From the NCBI RefSeq assembly GCF_947169445.1, contig NZ_CAMVPU010000015.1:19253-83252 (forward strand): 64,000 nucleotides of DNA, written 5' to 3'. The stretch is from an uncultured Butyrivibrio sp. (lineage in GTDB: Bacteria; Bacillota; Clostridia; Lachnospirales; Lachnospiraceae). The notes beneath the pieces were generated by a model, which did no database searches, was not told the DNA's origin, and worked only from the letters and a program-made list of their open reading frames with translations. The position numbers and the translations under genes are program-made. Position 1 is the first letter of the stretch; each line of letters opens with the position of its first letter. This document shows positions 9,063-17,947 of this stretch, piece by piece.

Positions 9063-9070
9063 TCACTGCG

Positions 9071-9838
9071 TTATCTCTTATTAATCATGCTAGCCAGGTA
9101 GCCCGCACCGAATCCATTGTCGATGTTGACCACGCTGACACCACTGGCGCAGGAATTCAGCATAGATAAAAGCGCTGACAATCCACCAAAGGATGCCCCA
9201 TACCCTATGCTGGTGGGTACCGCAATAACCGGACAGTCTGCAAGCCCACCAATCACACTGGCCAAAGCTCCCTCCATACCTGCTATAGCTATTATCACAT
9301 TGGCACTCATGATCTCGCCCATGGTCTCTTTATTGATCAGCCTGTGAATCCCTGCAACACCTACGTCGTAGAGCCTCACAACCTTGTTGCCCATTACCTC
9401 TGCTGTTTTGGCAGCTTCCTCTGCAACAGGAATATCACTGGTTCCGCCGGTTGCTACAACAATCTTTCCAACTCCGCTTGATGTATCTATCTGTTGCCCT
9501 GCAATACCTATCTTGCAGTATTCATCATAAGTAAATTCTACTTCAGCTTTTTTATTCTGAAAGAAGTAATCTGCTGCCTCCTTGGACATTCTGGTAATAA
9601 GAACACTTTTTTGCCCATGTTCTAACAGCTTATGCGCTATCTCACAGTTCTGCTGCGGTGTCTTACCCTGTCCAAAGATTACCTCAGACGCCCCCTGACG
9701 TAATCCCCTGTGGGTATCAGGTCTTGCAAAGCCCATTTCTTCAAAGGGGGCTTCCTTAAGCGCCAGGATGGCGCTATCGATATCAACCTCTCCTGATTTC
9801 ACACCCTGTAATAACTTCTCAATATCTCTTTCTTCCAT
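9071..9838 (-). CDS. larB: LarB, pyridinium-3,5-biscarboxylic acid mononucleotide synthase
   Basis: First step of nickel-pincer nucleotide cofactor synthesis: LarB carboxylates the pyridinium ring of nicotinic acid adenine dinucleotide and hydrolyses the phosphoanhydride. The 255-residue protein has the family's N-terminal region (GFARPDTHRGLRQGASEVI near residue 37) and a PurE-like C-terminal fold with VATGGTSDIPVAEEA and AIAGMEGALASVIGGL. GAGGAG lies three bases before the ATG. It follows larE on the same strand with a 73-base gap. LarC, which inserts nickel, and any LarA-type racemase using the cofactor are absent from the window. Confidence 0.93.
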   Translation of the reverse strand: MEERDIEKLLQGVKSGEVDIDSAILALKEAPFEEMGFARPDTHRGLRQGASEVIFGQGKTPQQNCEIAHKLLEHGQKSVLITRMSKEAADYFFQNKKAEVEFTYDEYCKIGIAGQQIDTSSGVGKIVVATGGTSDIPVAEEAAKTAEVMGNKVVRLYDVGVAGIHRLINKETMGEIMSANVIIAIAGMEGALASVIGGLADCPVIAVPTSIGYGASFGGLSALLSMLNSCASGVSVVNIDNGFGAGYLASMINKR

Positions 9839-9911
9839 AAACTCCTCATATCATCCGTGATTAATCACGCCAAAAATGTGCGATTTATGTGTAATTCACT
9901 CAAACCACATT

Positions 9912-10724
9912 TTAAGTTTTTGGCAGCACCTCGTTCATACTTCCGGACCTAAAGCCCTTAAGATCAAGGCTCACATACTTAAAGCCAATCTTCATGAATT
10001 CGTCATACACTTTATTGCGAACAGACGGCTCCATAAGCCTGTCAAAATCTTCCTCCGGAATCTCTATTCTGGCTACATTCCCGTGAACTCTGCAGCGCTC
10101 TTTTTTAAACCCAAGACCAATCAAAAGAGTTTCCGCCTCCTCAATCATAGAAAGCTTCTCGCCAGTTAGCCTCTCCCCATAGGGAACCCTTGAAGCAAGG
10201 CATGCATAGGAAGGTTTATCCCAGGTAGGAAGGTCCATTTCTTTGGAGAGCTGCCTTATGTCATCCTTGGTAAGTCCCGCCATGCGAAGCGGACTCTTAA
10301 TTGAAAGCTCAGCAATTGCACGAAGCCCCGGCCTGTAATCGCCCTCATCATCCACATTTGAGCCCTCGATAAGTTCTTTCGCACCGTTTTGATGTGCGAC
10401 ATCCAACATCGTGGTAAAAAGATTCTTCTTGCACAAGTAGCATCTATCCGGTGGGTTATCCGCAACTCCCGGAACGCTTAACGCATCCACACTAATAAAA
10501 ATATGTCTTATTCCATATTTCTTACAGAATTCATCACTTTCATCGGACTCTCTTTTAGGGAAAAAATCTGCTGTAGCAGTTATGGCAAATGCTTTGTCCC
10601 CCAAAACATCCGAAGCTACTTTCAGGAGGAATGCAGAATCCACGCCGCTTGAAAAGGCTACTGCAACACTTTCCATTTCCGCGATATATTTTTTTAATAA
10701 AGATAATTTTTCCTGTCTATCCAT
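9912..10724 (-). CDS. larE: LarE, ATP-dependent sulfur transferase for nickel-pincer cofactor
   Basis: PP-loop enzyme that adenylates the LarB product and adds sulfur to make the thiocarboxylates that bind nickel. The PP-loop is SSGVDS (residues 25-30). C175 in ACLASR matches the sacrificial or cluster-binding cysteine of the family. Extra cysteines at C95 and C98 (CYLC) and C211 leave open whether it donates its own cysteine sulfur or uses a [4Fe-4S]-bound sulfide, as some LarE proteins do. At 270 residues it is family length. It is the first gene of the larE-larB pair; no strong ribosome site precedes the ATG. Confidence 0.92.
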   Translation of the reverse strand: MDRQEKLSLLKKYIAEMESVAVAFSSGVDSAFLLKVASDVLGDKAFAITATADFFPKRESDESDEFCKKYGIRHIFISVDALSVPGVADNPPDRCYLCKKNLFTTMLDVAHQNGAKELIEGSNVDDEGDYRPGLRAIAELSIKSPLRMAGLTKDDIRQLSKEMDLPTWDKPSYACLASRVPYGERLTGEKLSMIEEAETLLIGLGFKKERCRVHGNVARIEIPEEDFDRLMEPSVRNKVYDEFMKIGFKYVSLDLKGFRSGSMNEVLPKT

Positions 10725-10907
10725 TTCTATATAAATGTGTATAATGTTCTTTGTGAGTCAAAAAGTGGCTATCGCTGATACATGCTATTAATTTGTGCAC
10801 AATCAGACTTACTACCATTGTACCATATCTTCTGACAATTCCCTTAGATGATATGTGACTAAACTCTGAAAAAAATATAAAACAAATATTGTATATGGAG
10901 ACTAGCT

Positions 10908-11105
10908 ATGAATATACACTTGTGTAAAGGTGACGAAACTCTTGAAAAAGCCCTTGAATACATTAACGAGCATGACTCCGAGGGCCGCAAATACACATTT
11001 GATAAAGAAAAAGACAGATGCTACGTAGGTGACGAAGCCTTCGTAAACGCACCGGTCCTTATCAACTATAAGAATCAGTACTGGGCACTTCATATTTTAG
11101 AGTGA
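10908..11105 (+). CDS. Small hypothetical protein, 65 residues
   Basis: A short soluble acidic protein with no signal peptide or membrane segment and no family that I recognise. TGGAGA lies eight bases before the ATG, supporting translation. It has two cysteines and a tail rich in aromatic residues (YKNQYWALHILE). It precedes the membrane protein gene at 11188 on the same strand by 82 bases and may share its transcript. Gene status rests on the ribosome site and codon pattern only. Confidence 0.55.
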   Translation: MNIHLCKGDETLEKALEYINEHDSEGRKYTFDKEKDRCYVGDEAFVNAPVLINYKNQYWALHILE

Positions 11106-11187
11106 CCTTACGGAAACTTGTATTTATCGCATTTTTCGCAGGAATAAGATTCAAGAGCAATATAATCAAAGATAGGAATTTATAGAC

Positions 11188-11847
11188 ATGAACGCAATCA
11201 AGAAATACTTCACAGACTATTTTTCACAAAAAGACTTTGCCAAAAGACTAATCGTCATGAACATCGGCGTTTTCCTTATGGGATTTTTCTTATCATTTCT
11301 CATCAAGGTGGACCTTGGCACAGATCCATGTACCTTCATGAACCTCACTTTATCAAGAGCAATTGGTATCAGCTTCGGTACCTGGCAGCTTCTTCTTAAC
11401 ACAGTTTTATTCATATTTGTCATTCTTTTTGGCAAGAAATTTATAGGTTTTGGAACAATCGCCAACATGGTTTTCATCGGATACATCGCTGATTTCTTCT
11501 GCTGGCTTTGGGAAAAGACTATTCCGGAGTACTATTTTACCCAGTTCCCACAAAGAGGTGTTGTGTTTGCTATTGCTCTTTTTCTTTTTATTATCTCAGT
11601 ATCCTTTTATATCAACGCAAACATGGGTGTGTCACCCTACGATGCAATGCCACAGATTATTTCAGAGCGCGTACTGAAAAATGTACCCTTCGCCATTATC
11701 AGAATTGCCTATGATTTTCTTGTAATCCTCATAGGTATCCTGTTTAAGGGTACTCCAAATATCGGCATCGTGCTGATGGCTCTTTTCCTTGGCCCCATCA
11801 TCTCAACTGTTGGAAAGTTCCTGAACAAGCACGTCTTTCATATGTAA
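11188..11847 (+). CDS. YczE/YyaS-type membrane protein
   Basis: Integral membrane protein of 219 residues with five to six hydrophobic helices. A repeated short motif appears as VDLGTDPCTFMN in the first half and ANMGVSPYDAMP in the second, typical of the YczE/YitT-related family and suggesting an internal duplication. The function of the family is unsettled; some members sit beside regulators or antibiotic synthesis genes. Its stop is three bases from the convergent stop of the DUF3990 gene. Confidence 0.82.
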   Translation: MNAIKKYFTDYFSQKDFAKRLIVMNIGVFLMGFFLSFLIKVDLGTDPCTFMNLTLSRAIGISFGTWQLLLNTVLFIFVILFGKKFIGFGTIANMVFIGYIADFFCWLWEKTIPEYYFTQFPQRGVVFAIALFLFIISVSFYINANMGVSPYDAMPQIISERVLKNVPFAIIRIAYDFLVILIGILFKGTPNIGIVLMALFLGPIISTVGKFLNKHVFHM

Positions 11848-11850
11848 AGA

Positions 11851-12408
11851 TCATTTATCCAGTTCCCTCATGACGAGTGCAAAAGCTTCCTGGTATTTAT
11901 GGTTATCTATTTCATACTGTTTACGTAATTCAGCTATCCTCTCTTTTGACAGGATAGCTGATGACACAAACTTAAGACTATCAGCTGCTCTTTGCGTCTT
12001 TAAAACAATCTGATCAAAACTATCCCCTACCATCAGAAGTCTCATTGCTTCCTCATCTGTCAGAAATCCACTTGTAATAATACCAAAGGTATCATATATA
12101 GTATCCCCAGCTATTGGGCCGACGATAATATCATACTCAGCGTACTCATCAGGCTTTACTCTCCTATTGGAAAAAATATAGTTAAACCAAGAACTGTCTC
12201 TTTCCAGCTTTTTCACTTTCAGATCTTTTTCATCCAGTTCATAACTATTAATGATAATATCTGCCCCCGGCTTTTCTCTTACCCACCCACAGGCAAAATC
12301 CAGGTTATCTGTTGTATAAAAGCCCTGCCCAAAATCGGCATTCTTTCTGCCATAATGTACATCCGGCTTTTTTATTTCTTCGTATCCAGCGTGATATAGC
12401 TTAATCAT
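11851..12408 (-). CDS. DUF3990 protein, ADP-ribosyltransferase-like
   Basis: The opening LYHAGY and the DFGQGFYTTDN motif near residue 28 match DUF3990, a family related to ADP-ribosyltransferase folds and often found in toxin-antitoxin-like pairs. The ATG at 12408 is chosen because GAGGG lies seven bases before it; the TTG two codons upstream is less likely. The usual small DUF3791 partner is not found on either side: both neighbours are convergent or divergent housekeeping-type genes. It may be a solitary enzyme or the remnant of a pair. A toxin role is inference only. Confidence 0.75.
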   Translation of the reverse strand: MIKLYHAGYEEIKKPDVHYGRKNADFGQGFYTTDNLDFACGWVREKPGADIIINSYELDEKDLKVKKLERDSSWFNYIFSNRRVKPDEYAEYDIIVGPIAGDTIYDTFGIITSGFLTDEEAMRLLMVGDSFDQIVLKTQRAADSLKFVSSAILSKERIAELRKQYEIDNHKYQEAFALVMRELDK

Positions 12409-12553
12409 ATGCAATCCCTCTTTAATTATCTGTGATAAAAAGATTATAATAATATTTTTGTGTTTTGCGCAATATAATTGTTGACAATTATTAGATTGTG
12501 TGCAATCATTTATATATCAAAAACAATTATCGAATAAATGGAGGACAAAGACT

Positions 12554-12871
12554 ATGGAATATAAATTTACAGAAGAAAATTTTGATGCTGAGGTATTAAA
12601 GAGTGACATCCCTGTGCTCGTAGATTTCTACGCAGACTGGTGCGGTCCCTGCAAGATGATGATGCCTGTTGTTGAGAAGCTTGCTGAAACCTACGATGGC
12701 AAGGTAAAGGTTGGAAAAGTTAATTCCGACGAGAACAGTCAGCTGGCTGCAAAATATGGTATCATGTCAATCCCTAGTTTTCTTATTATAAAGAATGGAG
12801 AAGTTGTAGACAGCGCTATGGGCGCTATGCCAATTGATGCACTTGCTAAAAAGCTTGATGCAGTACTTTGA
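12554..12871 (+). CDS. trxA: Thioredoxin
   Basis: Cytosolic disulfide reductase of 105 residues, standard for the family. The active site WCGPC has C30 and C33, and the cis-proline loop SIPSF lies near residue 74. The ATG at 12554 is chosen because GGAGGA precedes it at normal spacing; 18 further codons upstream are open but unlike thioredoxin. The AT-rich upstream region holds a TATAAT at 12473-12478 and a TTGACA at 12481, but I cannot assign a well-spaced promoter. No thioredoxin reductase gene adjoins it. Confidence 0.96.
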   Translation: MEYKFTEENFDAEVLKSDIPVLVDFYADWCGPCKMMMPVVEKLAETYDGKVKVGKVNSDENSQLAAKYGIMSIPSFLIIKNGEVVDSAMGAMPIDALAKKLDAVL

Positions 12872-12904
12872 TAGTAGACTTAAAAGCCGGATATCGTGGA
12901 AAAA

Positions 12905-12953
12905 TGATATGTACCCCCTTTACTGGACAATCCAGTAAAGGGGGTACATATCA
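12905..12953. repeat. Perfect 23-bp-arm hairpin between convergent genes
   Basis: Arms 12905-12927 and 12931-12953 are exactly complementary with a three-base loop CAA. There is no T-run on either side, so it is not a standard intrinsic terminator. It lies 34 bases after the trxA stop and 35 bases before the convergent end of an ABC permease gene. It could slow polymerase from both sides, be cut by RNase III, or be a relic of an inverted duplication. Confidence 0.85.
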
Positions 12954-12987
12954 CATGTAAGTCAATGTATGGTCATATCTGTATCAC

Positions 12988-13788
12988 TCAGCTCCCTGTT
13001 GATCTGTAGTGTCTCATCGCCAGATGGAAAAGTGCCGACATTATGATGAATACAAGTGCCCCTGAAAGCGGCGTTACAAATGCTGTCCAGGCGGGCCATC
13101 CGTAAAGTGGTTTATCCATGATCCAGGCCGCCGGCACATGCATGGTAAGCGCGAAGGGCGCAATTACGGTAAAAAGAGCCCGTAGCGGCAAAGGGTAGAT
13201 ATCAATCGGGTACTGGCAGGCGCTTCGTCCGCCATAGGTAATGGCATTTACCAGTTCAACCGACTTCACACTGAATATACTAAAGATTGCCTCAATCATG
13301 AAAAGTCCAAGTATTAGAAGACAGCTCATGGCTATGGATTCCACCAGCACCAGTACCTTAATAAAACTCCAGGAAATTCCGGAAAGACTACTTCCCATAA
13401 TAAGCGCCACAACGCCCACCGCAATGCAGGTAATACGCCTCGGATCAGTTCCGGCACAAAGAACCTGCGTAAGCACCCCTCTTGGTCTTACAAGAAAAGT
13501 ATCCAGGCGTCCAGTTCTTACCATCATGGGGAAGTCTCCCGTAATTCCTCTTCCAAAGAGCTCAGTAAGATAAAAAGAAACTGACATCACCCCGAAAAAG
13601 AAATATAGATTTCCGCCGCTCCAGCCTTTTAATCTCTCAAATCTGTCAACAATGAGTATCACCACCATCATCTCTCCGCCCTCCATCACAAGCTGGGCGA
13701 TAGTCTGCATGATAAATGAGCTGGGATACTGCAGATGACTCTTAAGGAGCATTCCTATAGATTTAACATAAAGTCGCAGGGTATTCAT
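12988..13788 (-). CDS. ABC-2 type exporter permease (COG3694-like)
   Basis: Membrane subunit of 266 residues with about six hydrophobic segments, last gene of a three-gene ABC-2 exporter set. The pattern VRTGRLDTFLVRPRGVL near residue 90 and the adjacent ATPase and second permease match the COG4586-COG4587-COG3694 group. The substrate of this group is not established; lipid or peptide export has been proposed for relatives. GAAGGG precedes the ATG. A strong hairpin lies downstream. Confidence 0.85.
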   Translation of the reverse strand: MNTLRLYVKSIGMLLKSHLQYPSSFIMQTIAQLVMEGGEMMVVILIVDRFERLKGWSGGNLYFFFGVMSVSFYLTELFGRGITGDFPMMVRTGRLDTFLVRPRGVLTQVLCAGTDPRRITCIAVGVVALIMGSSLSGISWSFIKVLVLVESIAMSCLLILGLFMIEAIFSIFSVKSVELVNAITYGGRSACQYPIDIYPLPLRALFTVIAPFALTMHVPAAWIMDKPLYGWPAWTAFVTPLSGALVFIIMSALFHLAMRHYRSTGS

Positions 13789-13850
13789 GTTTTTTCCCTT
13801 CTATTTCAAAAATCATTTAAATTAGCATTTACTATAAGGCTCTTTTAACA

Positions 13851-14639
13851 TCAGCCGCCTTGAACTATCATTCTTTTCCTGTTGGCATTCCACATAGATA
13901 TGCCGATTGCCACAAGAACCATCACCCAGAATACCTGAAGCGCATAGACTCTTAAGGCTTCTCCCGGCAGATATTCACCGGTATAAAGCCTAATCGGCGC
14001 ATCCAGAAGCTGCGCATAAGGAAAAAAAGTAATAACCTTCTGCCAGCTCTCAGGGAAAAGAGTAAGCGGGAAAAGATTTCCCGAAAGGGTTAGCATCAAT
14101 AGATTTAGAAGTCCCTGCATACCCCTTGGATCAAGGGTTATCATCGTAAATGCAACAGTGATGTTCTCAAGGGCGCACACACATAATAGTCCCAGCAAAA
14201 GAGCCGGAATAGCTGCCATGAATCCTGCCGGGGACTTTGGAAGACATATCCCCCAACCTCTTGGCAGAATAAATGCCATTACCAGCATAGGAACAGCGCG
14301 CATAAGGCTTCCCATCAGCTTTTGCGCCATGATCCTTGCATAATAAAAACCATACATATTCACCGGCCTACATAGATCGTAGGAAATATCACCGGACCTG
14401 ATCTTATCCACCAGATCTGAATCAGAAGCCAGCATCATTCGGAAAAAAGCCTGCTGCAGCCATACGTATGTAGCCACGCTCTCAATCGGTAAAGACTGCG
14501 GTTTGCTGTCATAAAGAGCTCTGTATAGTGCAACCAGGATAAGTCCGAAAAACATCTGACAAAGGATTCCTCCAATCATGGCACCCCGATATTGAAGTTC
14601 CATGCGAAGACGCATTTTAAACACAGTAAAATAAGCCAT
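13851..14639 (-). CDS. ABC-2 type exporter permease (COG4587-like)
   Basis: Second membrane subunit of the exporter, about 262 residues with six hydrophobic segments. The motif SGDISYDLCRPVN near residue 80 is the counterpart of the RLDTFLVRP motif in the partner permease, and the two probably form a heterodimer. The ATG at 14639 follows GAGG at normal distance and is preferred to the TTG two codons upstream. It starts 27 bases after the ATPase gene, so the set is one operon. Confidence 0.86.
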   Translation of the reverse strand: MAYFTVFKMRLRMELQYRGAMIGGILCQMFFGLILVALYRALYDSKPQSLPIESVATYVWLQQAFFRMMLASDSDLVDKIRSGDISYDLCRPVNMYGFYYARIMAQKLMGSLMRAVPMLVMAFILPRGWGICLPKSPAGFMAAIPALLLGLLCVCALENITVAFTMITLDPRGMQGLLNLLMLTLSGNLFPLTLFPESWQKVITFFPYAQLLDAPIRLYTGEYLPGEALRVYALQVFWVMVLVAIGISMWNANRKRMIVQGG

Positions 14640-14666
14640 AATCAACCTCGTTAGTTTCCTAGTCTA

Positions 14667-15632
14667 TCAAAGATCAAGTTCTTTATACATTGCCGCAATA
14701 AGGTGATCCGTATTCTCAGGCTGCAAGGTAAGCTCTCTGATATTTCCCGCATCCTGCAGTGCTCCAAGAAGCTGTGATGTAGGAAATCTTGAAGGGTCGT
14801 AACTTAGCTTAAGTCCATCTTCTTCCCGCATACATTCCACGCCCTCAGGAAGCCTTAGGCCACTAACGTCTCCGTCATATTTAACCCACACGTTACGGAC
14901 ATTATCATACCTTTCAAGTAGGTCTCCAAGTTTTCCGTCAAAGAGCTTCTTGCCGTGCCCAAGCACCATAACCCTTGAACAAAGCGCCGCTATATCCTCC
15001 ATGTCATGGGTAGTCAGCATTATTGTAGTGCCATACTCCCTGTTTTCCCATTTCAGAAATTCCCTAAGTGAGAGTTTACTTACTGCATCAAGTCCTATTG
15101 TCGGCTCGTCCAAGAATAACAGCTCCGGTCTGTGAAGAAGTGATCCGCAAAGCTCTGCTCTCATTCTTTGTCCCAAACTAAGAAGCCTTAAGGGCGTCCT
15201 CATAAGTGGCTCTAACTCAAGGGCCTGTGTCAGCTCTTTTAACCTGGATTCATAGTCTTTCGTTGGAATCCTGTAAATATCCTTAAGAAGCAGGTAGCTG
15301 TCAACAATCGGAACATCCCACCACAGCTGGCTTCGCTGTCCGAACACTACTCCGATGTTCTTGACATGCTTTTTTCTCTCATTCCAAGGAACAATGCCGC
15401 CAACCTGTGCCTGTCCTCCATCCGGCGTAAGAATCCCTGAAAGTATCTTGACCGTAGTCGACTTGCCGGCTCCATTAGGACCTATATAGCCTACAAGTTC
15501 TCCTTTATCAACCGTAAAAGAAACACCTTTAAGGGCATGTACAATCTCTTTTTCCCTCAAAAGCTTTCCCTTTTCACGTTTCTTTTTTACCAGAAAATCT
15601 TTCTTCAAGTTGTTAACTTCTATATAGCTCAT
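14667..15632 (-). CDS. ABC-2 exporter ATP-binding protein (COG4586-like)
   Basis: ATPase driving the two-permease exporter encoded downstream. Walker A is GPNGAGKST, the signature is LSLGQ, and Walker B is LLFLDEPTIGLD. The C-terminal 90 residues after the ABC fold are the extra domain usual in this group. The start at 15632 has GAAGGAG five bases before it and begins directly with the ABC fold; the longer upstream frame runs into the thi operon terminator. Substrate unknown. Confidence 0.92.
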   Translation of the reverse strand: MSYIEVNNLKKDFLVKKKREKGKLLREKEIVHALKGVSFTVDKGELVGYIGPNGAGKSTTVKILSGILTPDGGQAQVGGIVPWNERKKHVKNIGVVFGQRSQLWWDVPIVDSYLLLKDIYRIPTKDYESRLKELTQALELEPLMRTPLRLLSLGQRMRAELCGSLLHRPELLFLDEPTIGLDAVSKLSLREFLKWENREYGTTIMLTTHDMEDIAALCSRVMVLGHGKKLFDGKLGDLLERYDNVRNVWVKYDGDVSGLRLPEGVECMREEDGLKLSYDPSRFPTSQLLGALQDAGNIRELTLQPENTDHLIAAMYKELDL

Positions 15633-15685
15633 GGTGTCTCCTTCTGGTGCATAGTTCTGAAAAAATATTTCATTCCTTATTATAC

Positions 15686-15723
15686 ACAAAAAGAGCCCTC
15701 AAACATCACTGTTTAAGAACTCT
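15686..15723 (-). terminator. Intrinsic terminator of the thi operon
   Basis: Minus-strand stem of 14 pairs (15723-15710 with 15705-15692), including G-U pairs, with a four-base loop and then TTTTTGT. It begins 16 bases after the thiC stop and separates the thi operon from the ABC exporter genes on the same strand. Confidence 0.75.
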
Positions 15724-15738
15724 TTATACGCATAACCA

Positions 15739-17043
15739 TTATAATATGTCAATATGTTCCCCGGCGAGGGCTTTATTCATACTTCGAACTGCGCAGAATT
15801 TTCCGCACATTGAACATGTATCATCGAACTCAGGCGCTCTGTCTTTTCTTATTGCTTTTGCCGTTTCAGGATCTATAGCACACTCCCACTGTTTATCCCA
15901 ATCGAAATTTTTTCTTGCATCAGCCATTTCATTATCTATATCCATGGCATGTGGGATCTTTTTGGCTATATCTGCAGCATGAGCCGCTATCTTTGAAGCG
16001 ATTATTCCCTGCTTGACATCCTCAACATTGGGAAGGGCAAGATGCTCTGCCGGAGTAACATAACACAAAAACGCTGCGCCTGCTGCCCCGGCAATCGCTC
16101 CGCCAATAGCTGATGTAATGTGGTCATACCCGGGGGCAATATCTGTAACAAGGGGACCAAGAACATAAAAAGGTGCCCCCATACATATTGTCTGCTGCAT
16201 TTTCATGTTTGCTTCAATCTGGTCCATAGGAACATGACCCGGTCCTTCAACCATTACCTGCACATCTTTTTCCCATGCTCTCTTTGTAAGCTCTCCAAGT
16301 CTTACCAATTCTTCAATCTGACAAACATCACTGGCGTCAGCAAGACATCCAGGTCTGCAGGCATCACCAAGAGAGATCGTCACATCATATTCCCTGCATA
16401 TTTCAAGGATTTCATCATAATATTCATAAAATGGATTTTCCTCTCCTGTCATACTCATCCAGGCAAACACAAGGGAACCTCCTCTTGATACTATGTTCAT
16501 TTTTCTCTTATGTTTTTTTATCTGATCGATGGTTTTTCTTGTTATCCCGCAGTGAAGAGTAACAAAATCAACACCATCTTTTGCATGAAGTCTGATGACA
16601 TCTATAAAATCTTTTGCTGTAAGGAGCGATAAATCTCTCTGATAGTGTATAACGCTATCATAAACAGGGACTGTTCCAAGCATTACAGGACATTCTTCCA
16701 CAAGTCTTTTCCTGAATGGCTGTGTATTTCCATGGGATGAAAGATCCATGATGGCATCAGCCCCCATATTTACTGCCGCCTTAACTTTTTCGATTTCAAC
16801 GTCGTAATCCTTACAATCCCTTGACACTCCAAGATTAACATTTATCTTGGTCTTAAGCATGGAACCAACACCTTTTGCCTTCAGACATTTGTGATTTTTG
16901 TTTGCACAGATTGCCACCTGCCCCTTAGCAACAAGATCTCTGATTTCCTCAGGTGACCTGTATTCTTCTTTTGCAACTGCCTCCATCTGTGGTGTTATAA
17001 TTCCTTTTCTTGCTGCATCCATCTGCGTTGTGTAATTTGACAT
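15739..17043 (-). CDS. thiC: Phosphomethylpyrimidine synthase ThiC (short anaerobic form)
   Basis: Radical SAM enzyme converting aminoimidazole ribotide to HMP phosphate, the thiamine pyrimidine. The C-terminal cluster motif reads CSMCGKFC, that is CxxCxxxC, one residue shorter than the CSMCGPKFC of aerobic bacteria; this form is familiar from clostridia. The protein lacks the long N-terminal extension of proteobacterial ThiC. The ATG at 17043 follows GAGGAG and is preferred to an upstream frame that overlaps thiD. It is the last gene of thiWMEDC and ends 16 bases before the terminator. Confidence 0.94.
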   Translation of the reverse strand: MSNYTTQMDAARKGIITPQMEAVAKEEYRSPEEIRDLVAKGQVAICANKNHKCLKAKGVGSMLKTKINVNLGVSRDCKDYDVEIEKVKAAVNMGADAIMDLSSHGNTQPFRKRLVEECPVMLGTVPVYDSVIHYQRDLSLLTAKDFIDVIRLHAKDGVDFVTLHCGITRKTIDQIKKHKRKMNIVSRGGSLVFAWMSMTGEENPFYEYYDEILEICREYDVTISLGDACRPGCLADASDVCQIEELVRLGELTKRAWEKDVQVMVEGPGHVPMDQIEANMKMQQTICMGAPFYVLGPLVTDIAPGYDHITSAIGGAIAGAAGAAFLCYVTPAEHLALPNVEDVKQGIIASKIAAHAADIAKKIPHAMDIDNEMADARKNFDWDKQWECAIDPETAKAIRKDRAPEFDDTCSMCGKFCAVRSMNKALAGEHIDIL

Positions 17044-17077
17044 ACCATTTTTCTCCTCAATACTTTGATTATTCATT

Positions 17078-17908
17078 TCATAAAACGTTGTGTAATAGAG
17101 GCCCTCTTCCTTTTCCCAGATCAAGTCCTGCTGATATGCATATTTCCAGGTATCTCTTTGCCTGCGTTACCGCTTCTTTAAGATTTTTTCCCATTGCAAG
17201 ATTGCACGCTATGGCACTTGAGAGTGTACAGCCTGTGCCATGAGTATTTGGATTATCTATCCTTGGGCCTTCAATCCAATAAATCTGTCCTTTCTCACTT
17301 ACTTTTTTTTCTTTATCCATCAGGTCAGGTTTTAGAACATACAGGCAATCCGCACAAATCCCATCCTGTTCAAAAAAGCTGTGCCCTCCTTTAAGCAACA
17401 CACTGCATCCATAATCTTCTGCTATCTTTATTGCACTTTCTTCCATATCCTTTTTAGAAACTATTCTTTTCCCTATTAATATCTCAGCCTCCGGGATATT
17501 AGGCGTGACTACATCGCACAGGCAAAAGAGATTTTTTTTCATATATTCTCTTGCCTCTGCCTTTGATAACTCTGTACCTGAAGTTGATGAAAGGACAGGA
17601 TCAATTACTACTCTTTCCGGATGATATTTTCTAATCATCTCTGCTACAGCCTGCACTATCTCCTTATCAGGCAACATACCTATTTTTATTGCATCAGGAA
17701 ATATATCTTCAAATACCGCCTCAAGCTGTTTGCTGATAAAATCAGCATCTACCGGCATCACAGCATTCACGCCAACAGTATTCTGTGCTGTAAGAGCTGT
17801 GATAACACTCATGCCATACAATTTGTGGGCTTCAATCGTCTTTAGATCTGCCTGAATTCCAGCTCCGCCCGAGCAGTCACTTCCTGCAATAGTCAAAACA
17901 GTCTTCAT
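17078..17908 (-). CDS. thiD: HMP/HMP-phosphate kinase
   Basis: Phosphorylates hydroxymethylpyrimidine and its monophosphate to the pyrophosphate used by ThiE. The ribokinase-like signatures are clear: AGSDCSGGAGIQADLK at residues 7-22 and the anion-hole motif DNPNTHGTGCTLSSAIA near 218. At 276 residues it is normal length. It lies 39 bases after thiE and 34 before thiC in the thi operon. Confidence 0.95.
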   Translation of the reverse strand: MKTVLTIAGSDCSGGAGIQADLKTIEAHKLYGMSVITALTAQNTVGVNAVMPVDADFISKQLEAVFEDIFPDAIKIGMLPDKEIVQAVAEMIRKYHPERVVIDPVLSSTSGTELSKAEAREYMKKNLFCLCDVVTPNIPEAEILIGKRIVSKKDMEESAIKIAEDYGCSVLLKGGHSFFEQDGICADCLYVLKPDLMDKEKKVSEKGQIYWIEGPRIDNPNTHGTGCTLSSAIACNLAMGKNLKEAVTQAKRYLEICISAGLDLGKGRGPLLHNVL

Positions 17909-17947
17909 TATTTCTAATCCCTCTATTCAAGCAAATATCCGCCATGA

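Noticed and set aside
14667..15689. Longer N-terminus for the COG4586 ATPase (19 extra residues)
   Set aside because: The extra codons lie within the thi terminator, while an excellent ribosome site precedes the ATG at 15632.
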